This document shows, in pieces, positions 27,582-36,246 of a stretch of DNA of 64,000 bases. The position numbers were made by a program, and so were the translations under genes. This stretch comes from Flagellimonas ochracea (lineage in GTDB: Bacteria > Bacteroidota > Bacteroidia > Flavobacteriales > Flavobacteriaceae), in assembly GCF_009903685.1 (NCBI RefSeq), contig NZ_JAAABI010000008.1, positions 55,344 through 119,343 of the forward strand. Direction: 5' to 3'. Below the pieces are notes generated by a model. It was not told where the DNA came from, did no database searches, and saw only the letters and a program-made list of their open reading frames with translations. How positions within the stretch are numbered: the stretch's first letter is position 1; each line of letters opens with the position of its first letter.

Positions 27582-30009
27582 CCAGATAGCAGCGAATTTC
27601 TTTTTCCAATTTGTGCAGAATTGCTCTTAATTCCAAAAGTTTATTGAATACTTTCTCAGCTTCGGCGTCATCTTCAAGTACTTCCAGACTCTCCAAAATG
27701 GGAACCACACTATGTATTTCCAATTGCCTGGACATCGACAACATTTTATGCGATATGCACCGTATATCTTCATAATCATGACTATTGACAGCAGAAAAAA
27801 GCATTTCCAAATTTTCAATTGTAGTATCCAAAAATACCTCCAAGACTTGTTTTATGGACTTGGTGTTATCCAAAAAAGTTGAAATACCGGCAATGCCGAA
27901 CAGCAAGCTTTCAGGTTTCGGTATAAAAAAGTCAGACCCACTTTTTTCCTTTTTTTTAGTGCCAGTTAGGCCCAAGGCATTCAATAAGGAGGAATAAGTT
28001 AACGGTTTTTGGAGCACGTCCTTGAATCCCGCATCAATATAAATTGATTTGTCATAGACCCGTTGTCCGGTCATGGCGATAACAGGATTGACATACTCCC
28101 ATTGATGTAACTTTTTTAATACAAAGAAACCATCCATCTTCGGCATTTGGATGTCGGTAAGGACAACATCATATTGATGGAACTCTGAAGTGGAAACATC
28201 CATGAAATCTGATACTGCTCTAACATGTATCTCATTGATTTTACAAATCTCTGTGATTAATCTCAATAGCGTGTCATCGTCATCAAGAACTAATACCGAT
28301 AAGGGCTGGCTTGCAAAATTTTTCTTTTTGGAAATGCCAGTTGACCTGTCTTTTTCTGAAAACTCAATAGGGATATTGATTGAAAAAGTACTTCCTTTAT
28401 CTTCTTTACTTTTCAGGGTCAATGTCCCTCCTAGGAGTTCGGTCAATTTTTTGGATATGGTGAGCCCCAAGCCGTACCCACCTTTTTTTTCTTCTGTAGC
28501 ATCCATTACCTGGGTAAACTCTTGAAAAATTAATTTCTGTTTTTCCGGCTTGATTCCTATTCCAGTGTCTATCACGTCAATCTTTAACCAGGCCACATCT
28601 CTTTTTTCTTCCACCAAAGCCGATACTTTTACATGGCCCGAATCTGTGAACTTAAATGCATTTCCAATAAGATTGGCCAAAATTTGCCGAATACGAAACG
28701 GGTCGCTGACAATTGGCCTTCTTAGTTCCTCCGATATGTCTAGCTTAAGTTCAATATCTTTTTTGACTTGTATATCATTAAAGTACACCACTGTTTCACT
28801 GATTAGTTGAGGAAGCATAAAGGGTATTTTTTCAATAATGACCTGGCCTGCTCCCAACCGAGAGTAATCCAAAAGGTCGTTCACTAAGCTTGCCATATAT
28901 TCCGAAGCAGATTTCACATTGTTTAGATAACCCAATTGTTTCGAACTGATTCCACTATGCTCCATTAATTCAGAATATCCATTGATTGTACTCAAGGGCG
29001 TTCTGAGGTCGTGGCTTACCGTCGATATCAATTGTTCCCTGCTCTTCAAAAGGGATTCGGAGTATTTCTTTTCTTTTTCCAGTTGTTCCCGATAAAGCTG
29101 GATTTTCCAGTAATCTTTTGATATCAAAAAGGTAAAAAGGATGACCATCATCAATCCTAGTATTAAGGCACCACCCGCCAACCGGGTACTTCTTTTTAGC
29201 ATTTTTTCTTGATTGACGTTGTCCAAATATGCATTTTGAGCCATTTCTCTTTCAAAATCAGCTAGTATACTCCGCATCTTTTGGGAGAGTTCTAAGTCAG
29301 TTCGGTAGATTTGGAGCTCTTTTTTAATCAGGGAGCGTTCCATGATTGCCATTTCGACCTTGGCCCTGTTCAATATGGATTTGGATACTTTCAGAATGGA
29401 ATCAATGTTGTTGGCATCAGTATTTTCATTTGAAATAGGAATGTTCTTGTTCAATATGGTCACATAGTCCCTAATGGATTTTTGGGCTTTGGGGGTCAAT
29501 TGTCCAAAATTAGGGGCAAATGTCTCCGGTGTAATTCTTCCCATCTTCACCTCCATTTCATGGAAGGCACTCAAAACGGAGTCGAGGGAGGCTCCATTTT
29601 CGTTTTTCACCTTAAGTTTTCGAAGCTCGGCATTATTGAAAACTTTTTGTTTCAACAGTTTCTGTACGCTCTCCAATTTGGAAACTTGGTTTTCTTGTTT
29701 AGTGTTCTCAGAAGATTTCAAAGAATCAATAAGCTTATTTATGGTGTCGACCTTTTTTGCAAAGGCCTTCAAATCCTGGGTCTTTTTACTCTGCAAAGCC
29801 AATTTTGACAAGCTTTCAGCTTCATACAGGTTGGTTAGGAGCTTATTGGTCCTTAACAACTTAATGTTGCCATCCTCTTGGTTTTGGCTGGAAGCATAGC
29901 TTTTGAGCTCGCCATAAATGAAATAAGCGGCAAGTATGGCCAGAATGCCAAGTACCACATAACTGAGTATGATTCTTAGTGTAAATCTTTCTTTTGACCT
30001 AGGACGCAT
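27556..30009 (-). CDS. Hybrid histidine kinase with receiver and Hpt domains
   Basis: An 817-residue kinase: membrane helix about 10-30, a roughly 240-residue helical periplasmic region, helix about 275-297 (LAGGALILGLMMVILFTFLIS), HisKA with VSHDLRTPLSTINGYSEL, HATPase with NLIGNAFKFTDSG, DTGIGI and GGYGLGLTIS, receiver with LDDDD, VVLTDIQMPKMDG and LQKPL, and a C-terminal Hpt helix bundle with CISHKML as the likely phospho-His. A complete internal relay ending in Hpt needs an external regulator; the convergent NtrC-type gene supplies one. Signal unknown. Confidence 0.93.
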   Translation of the reverse strand: MRPRSKERFTLRIILSYVVLGILAILAAYFIYGELKSYASSQNQEDGNIKLLRTNKLLTNLYEAESLSKLALQSKKTQDLKAFAKKVDTINKLIDSLKSSENTKQENQVSKLESVQKLLKQKVFNNAELRKLKVKNENGASLDSVLSAFHEMEVKMGRITPETFAPNFGQLTPKAQKSIRDYVTILNKNIPISNENTDANNIDSILKVSKSILNRAKVEMAIMERSLIKKELQIYRTDLELSQKMRSILADFEREMAQNAYLDNVNQEKMLKRSTRLAGGALILGLMMVILFTFLISKDYWKIQLYREQLEKEKKYSESLLKSREQLISTVSHDLRTPLSTINGYSELMEHSGISSKQLGYLNNVKSASEYMASLVNDLLDYSRLGAGQVIIEKIPFMLPQLISETVVYFNDIQVKKDIELKLDISEELRRPIVSDPFRIRQILANLIGNAFKFTDSGHVKVSALVEEKRDVAWLKIDVIDTGIGIKPEKQKLIFQEFTQVMDATEEKKGGYGLGLTISKKLTELLGGTLTLKSKEDKGSTFSINIPIEFSEKDRSTGISKKKNFASQPLSVLVLDDDDTLLRLITEICKINEIHVRAVSDFMDVSTSEFHQYDVVLTDIQMPKMDGFFVLKKLHQWEYVNPVIAMTGQRVYDKSIYIDAGFKDVLQKPLTYSSLLNALGLTGTKKKEKSGSDFFIPKPESLLFGIAGISTFLDNTKSIKQVLEVFLDTTIENLEMLFSAVNSHDYEDIRCISHKMLSMSRQLEIHSVVPILESLEVLEDDAEAEKVFNKLLELRAILHKLEKEIRCYLVKLQGGIA

Positions 30010-30715
30010 ATCAATATATACGCATTGGCGTTAGTAGTGTGGTCGTTATGAAAAGTTAATTTTTTGTAGAACATAATGGGTATTTATTTGAAATATTATG
30101 GACTATAGAATAAAGGACATTGAATACAGCTCGAATTGAAAAATGAAAACCGAATTAAGTTGGCATTTATGAACACTCTGATTAAAATCTTTTACGTCGC
30201 CAACAATTTTTATTTTAATCGCACGCAAAATTTCTGCTGTTATCTTGATTTAAAATTTTAGATAGACACATGCGGAAATTGAACTTTAGGAGATAACCTC
30301 TTGGAATCTAAAAGAATCGGAAATTTCTTGTATAGTTTATAGGCGGAGGGAAGTCTCAAGTAAAGTTGACTTTATGGTAGCAATAATTGGTTTAAAGCAA
30401 AGTGGTCATTTCAGACATTTTTACAAAATTTACTTAAGGATAGAGTTGCAATAATGATTGCTTTGACCAAAACAGAGATTTGATCTTGGTTTTAATTAGC
30501 AATTAACTTGTTTATCCTGTTCCATTTTAATGTTTATATCCCGAAGTAAATAAGCCCAGCTATGGTCCATAACAATAACTATTGCTGCAGTTTTAGATAT
30601 TTTTTTGGAATGATTTGGAGAGGATAATTGTAAGTAGTAGAAAGAACCCTGTCCCAGATTGCTTCAAAAAGAAATAAACTTTGATTCTAGCCTTGTATTA
30701 TCTTCTCTTGACTTT
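30010..30715. other. Gene-free, probably decayed stretch
   Basis: Six-frame reading showed no convincing gene. The DNA is AT-rich and free of clear hairpins; it borders two decayed genes and may itself be relic sequence. Confidence 0.4.
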
Positions 30716-30911
30716 TTACAGGTGCCCTCCGCATTGTGGTTTGGTGGTCGATGACATGGCATGCACCCATTTTTTCTGCTCGGTGGTGTTCCCATCGGAT
30801 GTAGCGCTCAAATAGGTTTCCGTCACAGTTATTTTATCGTTATCCAAAAACTTCTTTTTGGGCCAGTATTGAAGTGGATACCATCAATAACACCACATTT
30901 GATTTTTGCAT
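30716..30911 (-). pseudogene. Frameshifted small exported protein
   Basis: On the minus strand ATG 30911 opens MQKSNVVLLMVSTSILAQ, a good signal peptide, but the frame stops after KEVFG. In the +1 frame the reading continues from KFLDNDKITVTETYL to ...KKWVHAMSSTTKPQCGGHL and ends at 30716. The two halves join in the purine-rich CCCAAAAAGAAG tract, so one base gained there (or two lost) broke a protein of about 64 residues. It lies 28 bp after the lipoprotein gene on the same strand. Family not recognised. Confidence 0.5.
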
Positions 30912-30939
30912 TGATGTTTTTTTATTTCTTTTCAGAAAA

Positions 30940-31377
30940 TTATTCCATCCGCTCATAAAACAGTCCTGGCCCATCACATGGAGCAGAGCCACCTATCAAT
31001 GAGATTATTGATGGCATAAAAAGAGTTTCGACAAGATTTTCTGTTCCACAGCTTTCTATCAAGTCCGTTTCAACATCATAATTTAAAACAAGGTACATTT
31101 CATCATTTACTATACTGAAATCGAAAACACCCCCTGCCTCGTTCTTTTGGTTATCAACCAGTCTTGTTTTTACAAACCTGTTATCCTTTTCAAGAAGTAT
31201 AGTTTCCCTCCATGGTAAATCATCACCCTCTAGAAAATCACCTGATAGACCTGTTGACATTCCCGTTAGTTCCCAATGCTGTGGAAAAACATTGCTGTCA
31301 AAAACAATTTCATCTTTATTCGAATTTGAGCAAGAAAAGAAAATAAATAGTAGTATGTAAGTGTAGAAACGTTTCAT
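30940..31377 (-). CDS. Hypothetical lipoprotein
   Basis: A 145-residue protein with a lipoprotein signal (MKRFYTYILLFIFFSC) and mature start SNSNKDE. The body (HWELTGMSTGLSGDF, RETILLEKDNRFVKTRL, GGVFDFSIVNDEMYLVLNYD) resembles small beta-rich lipocalin-like lipoproteins, and two further Cys (ESCGTEN, APCDGPG) may form a disulfide. Downstream lies the frameshifted exported protein. No function assigned. Confidence 0.65.
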   Translation of the reverse strand: MKRFYTYILLFIFFSCSNSNKDEIVFDSNVFPQHWELTGMSTGLSGDFLEGDDLPWRETILLEKDNRFVKTRLVDNQKNEAGGVFDFSIVNDEMYLVLNYDVETDLIESCGTENLVETLFMPSIISLIGGSAPCDGPGLFYERME

Positions 31378-31479
31378 GAGGCTATTTACATAATAGATGG
31401 TAGCTAATTAAATGGTTGCTTGGAATACATTATCTTAACATGTATGAATAAAAAGTTTAAACAAGGGATGCATGAAATA

Positions 31480-31953
31480 CGAAAAGATCAAACTTATTAA
31501 ACCTGTTGGCTTTGGCGTTGATGCCAATATTCACAATATCACAAGAAGTTTCGAAAACAGATAGAGTGCGCAATATTGTAAAGGGGGTAAATCAAAAAGA
31601 TACTATGCTGTACGTCGAAAATTTTAATGTGGACATAAAAGCCTAGATGTTCGGGGAAGATGGAAATTTTATACTTTGCGTGGACGGTATTGAAGCTCTT
31701 TTTGAAAATCGAGCGGAACATCTTAAAAGATACCTTGAGGTAAGGAACAAAATCCAATATTTGGCTGAAACAGATAATAGGCTGATTATGCATGATAAGG
31801 TCTGGCTAACACCGGATAAGCTAGAGAGAAGCCTTAGTTGAAATTTTTACTTTCAACAAAACAGGTAAAAACGCTATAGTTGATGTAATAGAACAAAATA
31901 ATCTGTTCAATCAAGAAGATTTGCACATTTTAAATCTAAATATACCAGAATAA
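31480..31953 (+). pseudogene. Degraded gene in several frames
   Basis: Protein-like fragments follow one another in different frames: MKYEKIKLIKPVGFG... to a stop near 31563, then VRNIVKGVNQKDTMLYVENF to 31645, then VDGIEALFENRAEHLKRYLE to 31841, then VEIFTFNKTGKNAIVDVIEQ to 31953. Each is amphipathic and non-repetitive, as expected of a gene broken by frameshifts and stops, and the row ends just before the DinB-like gene. The original family is not recognised; chance frames remain possible. Confidence 0.4.
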
Positions 31954-31955
31954 AC

Positions 31956-32447
31956 ATGAATTATACTCCTAAGGATGGTTTTCCCTATTATTATGCCCTT
32001 GTGAGAAGCACGGATTGCCAAACGCTCTTTTCTTCTATGTCCACATTCAGATTCCTGCAATCAATAGACGAGAAAAAGGCAGCCTACCGCTATGAACCTG
32101 ATAAATGGAGTATCAAACAAGTTGTAGGGCACATTACAGACCATGAAAGGATAAAGATTTTCCGTGCATTCCTACTTAGTAGAAAAGAATCTGTGGAATT
32201 ATGGGGCTATGACCAGAATTCCTTGGTTGAAAACAGTCGTTTTGAAGAGATGACTTTCCAACAATTGACCACTGACTTTCAAAATGTGAGAAAAGGGAGC
32301 ATCAGCTTTTTAGATGGGCTATCCAAAAGCCAACTTGGGATAAAAGGGGTAGCCAATCAATTTGAAATAACCCTCGAGGACTTTCTCAAGTCGATTATTG
32401 GACACGAAGTTCATCATATCAATATCATTAAAGAAAGATATTTCTAA
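31956..32447 (+). CDS. DinB-superfamily protein
   Basis: A 163-residue four-helix protein of the DinB/YfiT type. The pattern WSIKQVVGHITDHERI (His 59, His 63) near residue 60 and GHEVHHINIIKERY at the C-terminus supply the His residues that in relatives bind a divalent metal. Members are thiol-dependent transferases or of unknown role. It follows a decayed gene with 2 bp between the last fragment's stop and this ATG. The substrate is unknown. Confidence 0.82.
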   Translation: MNYTPKDGFPYYYALVRSTDCQTLFSSMSTFRFLQSIDEKKAAYRYEPDKWSIKQVVGHITDHERIKIFRAFLLSRKESVELWGYDQNSLVENSRFEEMTFQQLTTDFQNVRKGSISFLDGLSKSQLGIKGVANQFEITLEDFLKSIIGHEVHHINIIKERYF

Positions 32448-32770
32448 ACGAAAGAAATAGAGAGATTGATTTATTGTAAAAATGGGGTTAAAGACTTTGA
32501 TAACAGTTCAAAAGGTTGATTAATGGTAAAATGGTCTACAATCATATATTATTCAAAAAGACCAAACAATAATCCCACGTATAAAAGAATTGGGAATAAT
32601 AGAATCTGTAACCCTAGGTCTTGTTCAACTGTATGGGCGTAAAGTTTGCTTCATATTTTATACATAGCTTTTGCTAGTTTGGAAGTCTTCTTTAAAAGGT
32701 TGTAAGCAATACTGAACCGTTGGAAAGGCCTGCCCCAAGAAGAGGGCAAGCCTATAAATATTAATGGTGG
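32448..32770. other. Gene-free stretch with a weak hairpin
   Basis: Nothing coding was recognised. Around 32726-32753 AGGC-CT-GCCC and GGGC-AA-GCCT pair into an interrupted hairpin after the carbonic anhydrase stop on the minus strand; it lacks a T-run, so terminator function is doubtful. Confidence 0.35.
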
Positions 32771-33502
32771 TCATAGAAAATTAACAACCCCGGTATCCAT
32801 ATCATAGACCGCTCCCTTTAGGTCTATTTCCTTTTTTTCCAGCATTTCTTTTATGATTGGACTGTCTGCCACAATCTTTTTCAGCGCGTTGCGCACGTTG
32901 TTCTCGCTAACCTCGTGGACAAAAAGCCTGTTGCTCGATGTTCTTGGCCCTTCCGTAACTGTTGACATGGCAACCGCAGGCCTAAGGTTCTCAAGCATAC
33001 CGGTTATGTTGCCCAATTTAGCACCGTCGATTGCGGCATGGATTGCACCACAGTTCTCATGTCCCATCACCAATATCAATTTGGCCCCTGCTACTTTAGT
33101 TGCGAATTCCATACTTCCCAAGATATCACTGTTGATAAAATTACCGGCCACTCTGGCCACAAAAATATCACCTATTCCCTTGTCGAAAACATCTTCAACT
33201 GGAACCCTACTGTCGACACAGGAGAGGACTATCGCCTTAGGATACTGAGCCCTTACACTTTCGCGAATCTGCACGGAATGGTCCCTTGCCGTAAGGTCGC
33301 TACGCACAAACCGTTCGTTACCAGACCTTAGGCTTTCAAACACTTCGTTTGGGGTAAGTGCCTCCTGCTCCTCCTTGGTCAAGACGGATTCCACAAGAAT
33401 TTGGCTCTTATCTATTTCAATGGTAGTGCTTTCAGATTCTTGACCAGACAAGTTAAAAGATAGGGCACATAGGCTGACAATGGTTACAAACTGCTTTCTC
33501 AT
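32771..33502 (-). CDS. Exported beta-class carbonic anhydrase
   Basis: Start at 33502 (MRKQFVTIVSLCALSFNLSGQ) gives a signal peptide and 243 residues; the earlier ATG at 33541 would bury it. The zinc site is visible as SCVDSRVP (C-x-D-x-R) and HENCGAIHA (H-x-x-C), with GNERFVRSD before them, as in beta-CAs. It hydrates CO2 to bicarbonate, here in the periplasm, in contrast to the usual cytoplasmic form. It is an isolated gene with gaps of 300 bp on both sides. Confidence 0.92.
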   Translation of the reverse strand: MRKQFVTIVSLCALSFNLSGQESESTTIEIDKSQILVESVLTKEEQEALTPNEVFESLRSGNERFVRSDLTARDHSVQIRESVRAQYPKAIVLSCVDSRVPVEDVFDKGIGDIFVARVAGNFINSDILGSMEFATKVAGAKLILVMGHENCGAIHAAIDGAKLGNITGMLENLRPAVAMSTVTEGPRTSSNRLFVHEVSENNVRNALKKIVADSPIIKEMLEKKEIDLKGAVYDMDTGVVNFL

Positions 33503-33811
33503 AGTACTGTTTTTTAAATTCGATTCAAATATAAATGTCAAGTTCCATATTAATATTATTACTATTCACAATTAATAGTTAAACTTTCATATATAAGTAG
33601 TAATACTATTGATTTTGATATTATTGAATGGTTTTTTGGATTGAAAGAATGGACTTTTCGAAATATAATGGACTCCCGTTTTGCATAACCGTGTGCCAAA
33701 TAGTATAAAAATATTTGGTTTTTAATTAGACAAGTTCGAGTGAGTGTTTCTATATGGCTCTGGCATCTGTAGTTGTGTAGTTCTTATTTCAGTATCAAAT
33801 GACCCAGAGTT
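33503..33811. other. Gene-free AT-rich stretch
   Basis: No coding region, hairpin terminator or recognisable promoter was found in this very AT-rich stretch upstream of the carbonic anhydrase gene. Confidence 0.4.
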
Positions 33812-34006
33812 TTATACCATTCTGCATAACCAAAAATAGTCCCATACCAGAAGTACAATCGGTATAGTCGTTGTAACTAAAACATACGGTTTGTAAATCT
33901 TTTCCTTTAAATAATCAAGAAGCATTAACAGGCAAACAACCAAAAGTATAAGAACACCTGCAATAAATACGCATTCCTTAAAAGAGAAGGGTGTTGGAAA
34001 GGTCAA
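33812..34006 (-). CDS. Possible small membrane protein
   Basis: A 64-residue frame with two strong hydrophobic segments (FIAGVLILLVVCLLMLLDYL and YVLVTTTIPIVLLVWDYFWL) joined by the basic loop KEKIYK. This looks like a genuine two-helix membrane protein, but there are no relatives I recognise and no operon partners, and AT-rich DNA can produce such frames by chance. Confidence 0.4.
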   Translation of the reverse strand: MTFPTPFSFKECVFIAGVLILLVVCLLMLLDYLKEKIYKPYVLVTTTIPIVLLVWDYFWLCRMV

Positions 34007-34671
34007 TTATGAACTTCCAACCATCAAAATAAGCTTCGAGAAAAGAGCGACGGAAATGGATGGAAGCCAATTCCATTTCAGTATTTGGAGGCAACCGAAT
34101 GTCTATTTCCAATCCTGTCCGTTACAGCAGTATTTCTATTGGAAGATGCTTTTGAAATTTGATTTTTTCATCTTGGGTTTTATTGGAATTTCAATTATTC
34201 AACAGATACCGACCGTTTAAAATTTTTTAGGACTTGAAAGGCTATTTTACACACTATGGGTATGGCCTATCAGCGGACAAAAGATTTAATCAAACAATTG
34301 TCAAACATATTAGCAGCTTGTATGCCGTGCAACGCTAGCTCATGTTTTTTGGGGAAGATTAGATTACGGCCATTATACTTTCCAACATAGATATGGCAAA
34401 AGGAAAAGGAGGAGTAAAGTCTCTAATTTTATTAAACATGTATTGGCGAATAAACCGATGCCAAAGTTCAAATAGACGATTAAAATTCCTGGTACCGATT
34501 CACATATTCTGTTTATTAAATAGCACTTCTTCTATTCAACCATGGAATTTGTTCTAAAAAAATGAAGGACTAATTAAAACCAAAGATGTTTCTCTTCCTA
34601 TCGGAGTCTGTTGCCAAGTTAGGTGAAGTATCGATCAATTCCACTAGATTGGCAACTTAGGTATAAAAACA
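34007..34671. other. Gene-free stretch left of the island
   Basis: Read in six frames without a convincing gene. It belongs to the chromosome side of the island junction. Confidence 0.4.
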
Positions 34672-34702
34672 AAAAAAGTTAAGCCGAAGACTTAACCTTT
34701 TT
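34672..34702 (-). terminator. Stranded original terminator of tRNA-Lys
   Basis: GTTAAG (34678-34683) and CTTAAC (34691-34696) form a stem closed by a C(TTCG)G tetraloop on the minus strand, followed by seven T. It touches the 15-bp tRNA-Lys remnant, so before the insertion it would have ended the tRNA-Lys transcript, now 11 kb away. Confidence 0.7.
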
Positions 34703-34717
34703 GTGACCTGACTGGGG
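34703..34717 (-). repeat. att site: duplicated 3' end of tRNA-Lys
   Basis: GTGACCTGACTGGGG is identical to 45849-45863, the last nucleotides of the tRNA-Lys gene (discriminator, acceptor 3' strand and start of T arm). Similarity fades beyond it. It marks the distal end of the island. Confidence 0.8.
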
Positions 34718-35060
34718 TTAGAATACTAACTCCAATCATTTGATTTTCAAAAAGTTAAAACTTCTTTATTAGATGTGTGCACCGATTTGCGCACCTATCT
34801 AAAACCATATATCAGATGAACTTATTTAAAGATAAATGTAACTAAAAATTTTCAGTTTAATAATCATTAAAATTGATCCATTTGTGGAAAAAGTTTGCGA
34901 TAAATTAAGTTTGGGCAAAACTTAAATCTATTGTTTATGAATAGGACAGTTTAATGTTGTTATAGTTGAATCATTGTTTAACTTAAGATGAGCTGAAAAA
35001 TTGATGAGTGGAATCCCAAAGTACTCATGCCATGTGTGGCAAACTCTATATAACATACTG
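34718..35060. other. Left end of the island with subterminal repeats
   Basis: No gene is supported here. GTGCACCGATTTGCGCACC at 34777-34795 resembles GTGCGCACCGAATCGCGCACC... at the other end (45726-45746), with two mismatches over the aligned 17 bases; both are likely recombinase or excisionase binding sites. Confidence 0.5.
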
Positions 35061-36182
35061 TCAATGATCGGTGAGGTAACGGGCTCTGTAATCTTTGGGA
35101 GACGTCCCAGTTTTTCGTTTAAAGTAATTATAGAAACTAGTTTTGGAATTGAAACCAGCTTCATATAGTATTTGTGTAATGTTCATTTCTTGATTATTTT
35201 TTGTCACCAATAAATTTTGAGCGTGTTTTAATCTATAACTATTAATAAGATCGGAAAAGTTAGTTTCCAAACCTTCGTTAACGACTTGAGAAGTTGATTT
35301 GGTAGTCAAACTGATTCTTTCTGCTATATGAGTAAGACTAACAGTTGGATCTTGATATATCTTGTCAGATTCCAAAAGCTTCAAGATTTCATTCGAATAG
35401 TATTCAATTTCTTCCTCCGACAAGGGGGAGCTTTTATATTTGTTGTCTACCTCTTTCTTTGATGTTTTATCTTCCATTAGGTCATCTAAACTGGGAATCC
35501 CGTGGTAAATAAAGATGTTTACCACTATTAACCAAGTTGTGGTCTGGGCAAGAAACCCAACTTGGACCAGCTTGAAGTTGTTCCAGAACTGAAACATCGA
35601 AGTCAACAAAGAAAAAAATGCGATGGCAAAACATGCGAACAAAGTAATCTTCAACCATCCTGTTAAAAGGTATCTTAGGTTAGCTTCAAATGCTTTGTTT
35701 TTTCTAACAAATGATCTTACATCCGAATAAGCGAACAATGTATAGGATGAAAAAGAGAGTGCAATCAAGAGTTCACTAAGCTCATACTGGTCTCTGATCA
35801 GTTCGAAAAAGACAAAAGCCAATATTACCGGTGCCAAGTGGTAGGCATCCGATTTTTGCAGTTTCGACTTACCGGTCAAACACTTTATGTACAACCAAAC
35901 GATGGGGCCGTACAAAAAAGCCAATGCGTAGCTGATTCTTCCCATAAAAGGGTCAATGCCCCGTGCATAATAAAAAACGATCCTCAAAAAGATTATCATG
36001 AAAAAAAAGGAAAACAACCGATTGCCCAGTTTCTGTCCACTGTTTGTAAAGAGCAGGTATAGAGAAACTGTAAAACTCTGAAAGGCCAGGATATAAACCG
36101 GTACGTCAATCGGTGTAAAAGTCATTGCTGGTCGATTAAATCCATTCAATATATAAATCCCTGTTAATATTTCCCTATTCAT
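35061..36182 (-). CDS. Membrane-anchored AraC-family regulator
   Basis: A 373-residue protein with about seven hydrophobic segments in the first 240 residues (from VPVYILAFQSFTVSLYLLF to TTWLIVVNIFIYHGI) and a C-terminal AraC double helix-turn-helix (LTHIAERISLTTKSTSQVVNEG, ITQILYEAGFNSKTSFYNYFKRKTG). The ATG at 36125 is an alternative start that drops 19 residues. This 7TM-HTH layout is common in Bacteroidota, often next to serine hydrolase genes as here, where the gene is divergent by 64 bp. It probably controls the hydrolase cargo from the membrane in response to a small molecule (inference). Confidence 0.92.
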   Translation of the reverse strand: MNREILTGIYILNGFNRPAMTFTPIDVPVYILAFQSFTVSLYLLFTNSGQKLGNRLFSFFFMIIFLRIVFYYARGIDPFMGRISYALAFLYGPIVWLYIKCLTGKSKLQKSDAYHLAPVILAFVFFELIRDQYELSELLIALSFSSYTLFAYSDVRSFVRKNKAFEANLRYLLTGWLKITLFACFAIAFFSLLTSMFQFWNNFKLVQVGFLAQTTTWLIVVNIFIYHGIPSLDDLMEDKTSKKEVDNKYKSSPLSEEEIEYYSNEILKLLESDKIYQDPTVSLTHIAERISLTTKSTSQVVNEGLETNFSDLINSYRLKHAQNLLVTKNNQEMNITQILYEAGFNSKTSFYNYFKRKTGTSPKDYRARYLTDH

Positions 36183-36246
36183 GATGTAGGATACTCCGAT
36201 TTTTTTTTGTCGTTTTATTTATGTCCGCAACTCTTTTAATCTAAAA

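Noticed and set aside
30761..30958. Plus-strand 65-codon frame
   Set aside because: It is the antisense of the frameshifted exported protein and of the lipoprotein end.
34928..35164. Minus-strand 78-codon frame
   Set aside because: It overlaps the AraC regulator's C-terminus in another frame and has no recognisable content.
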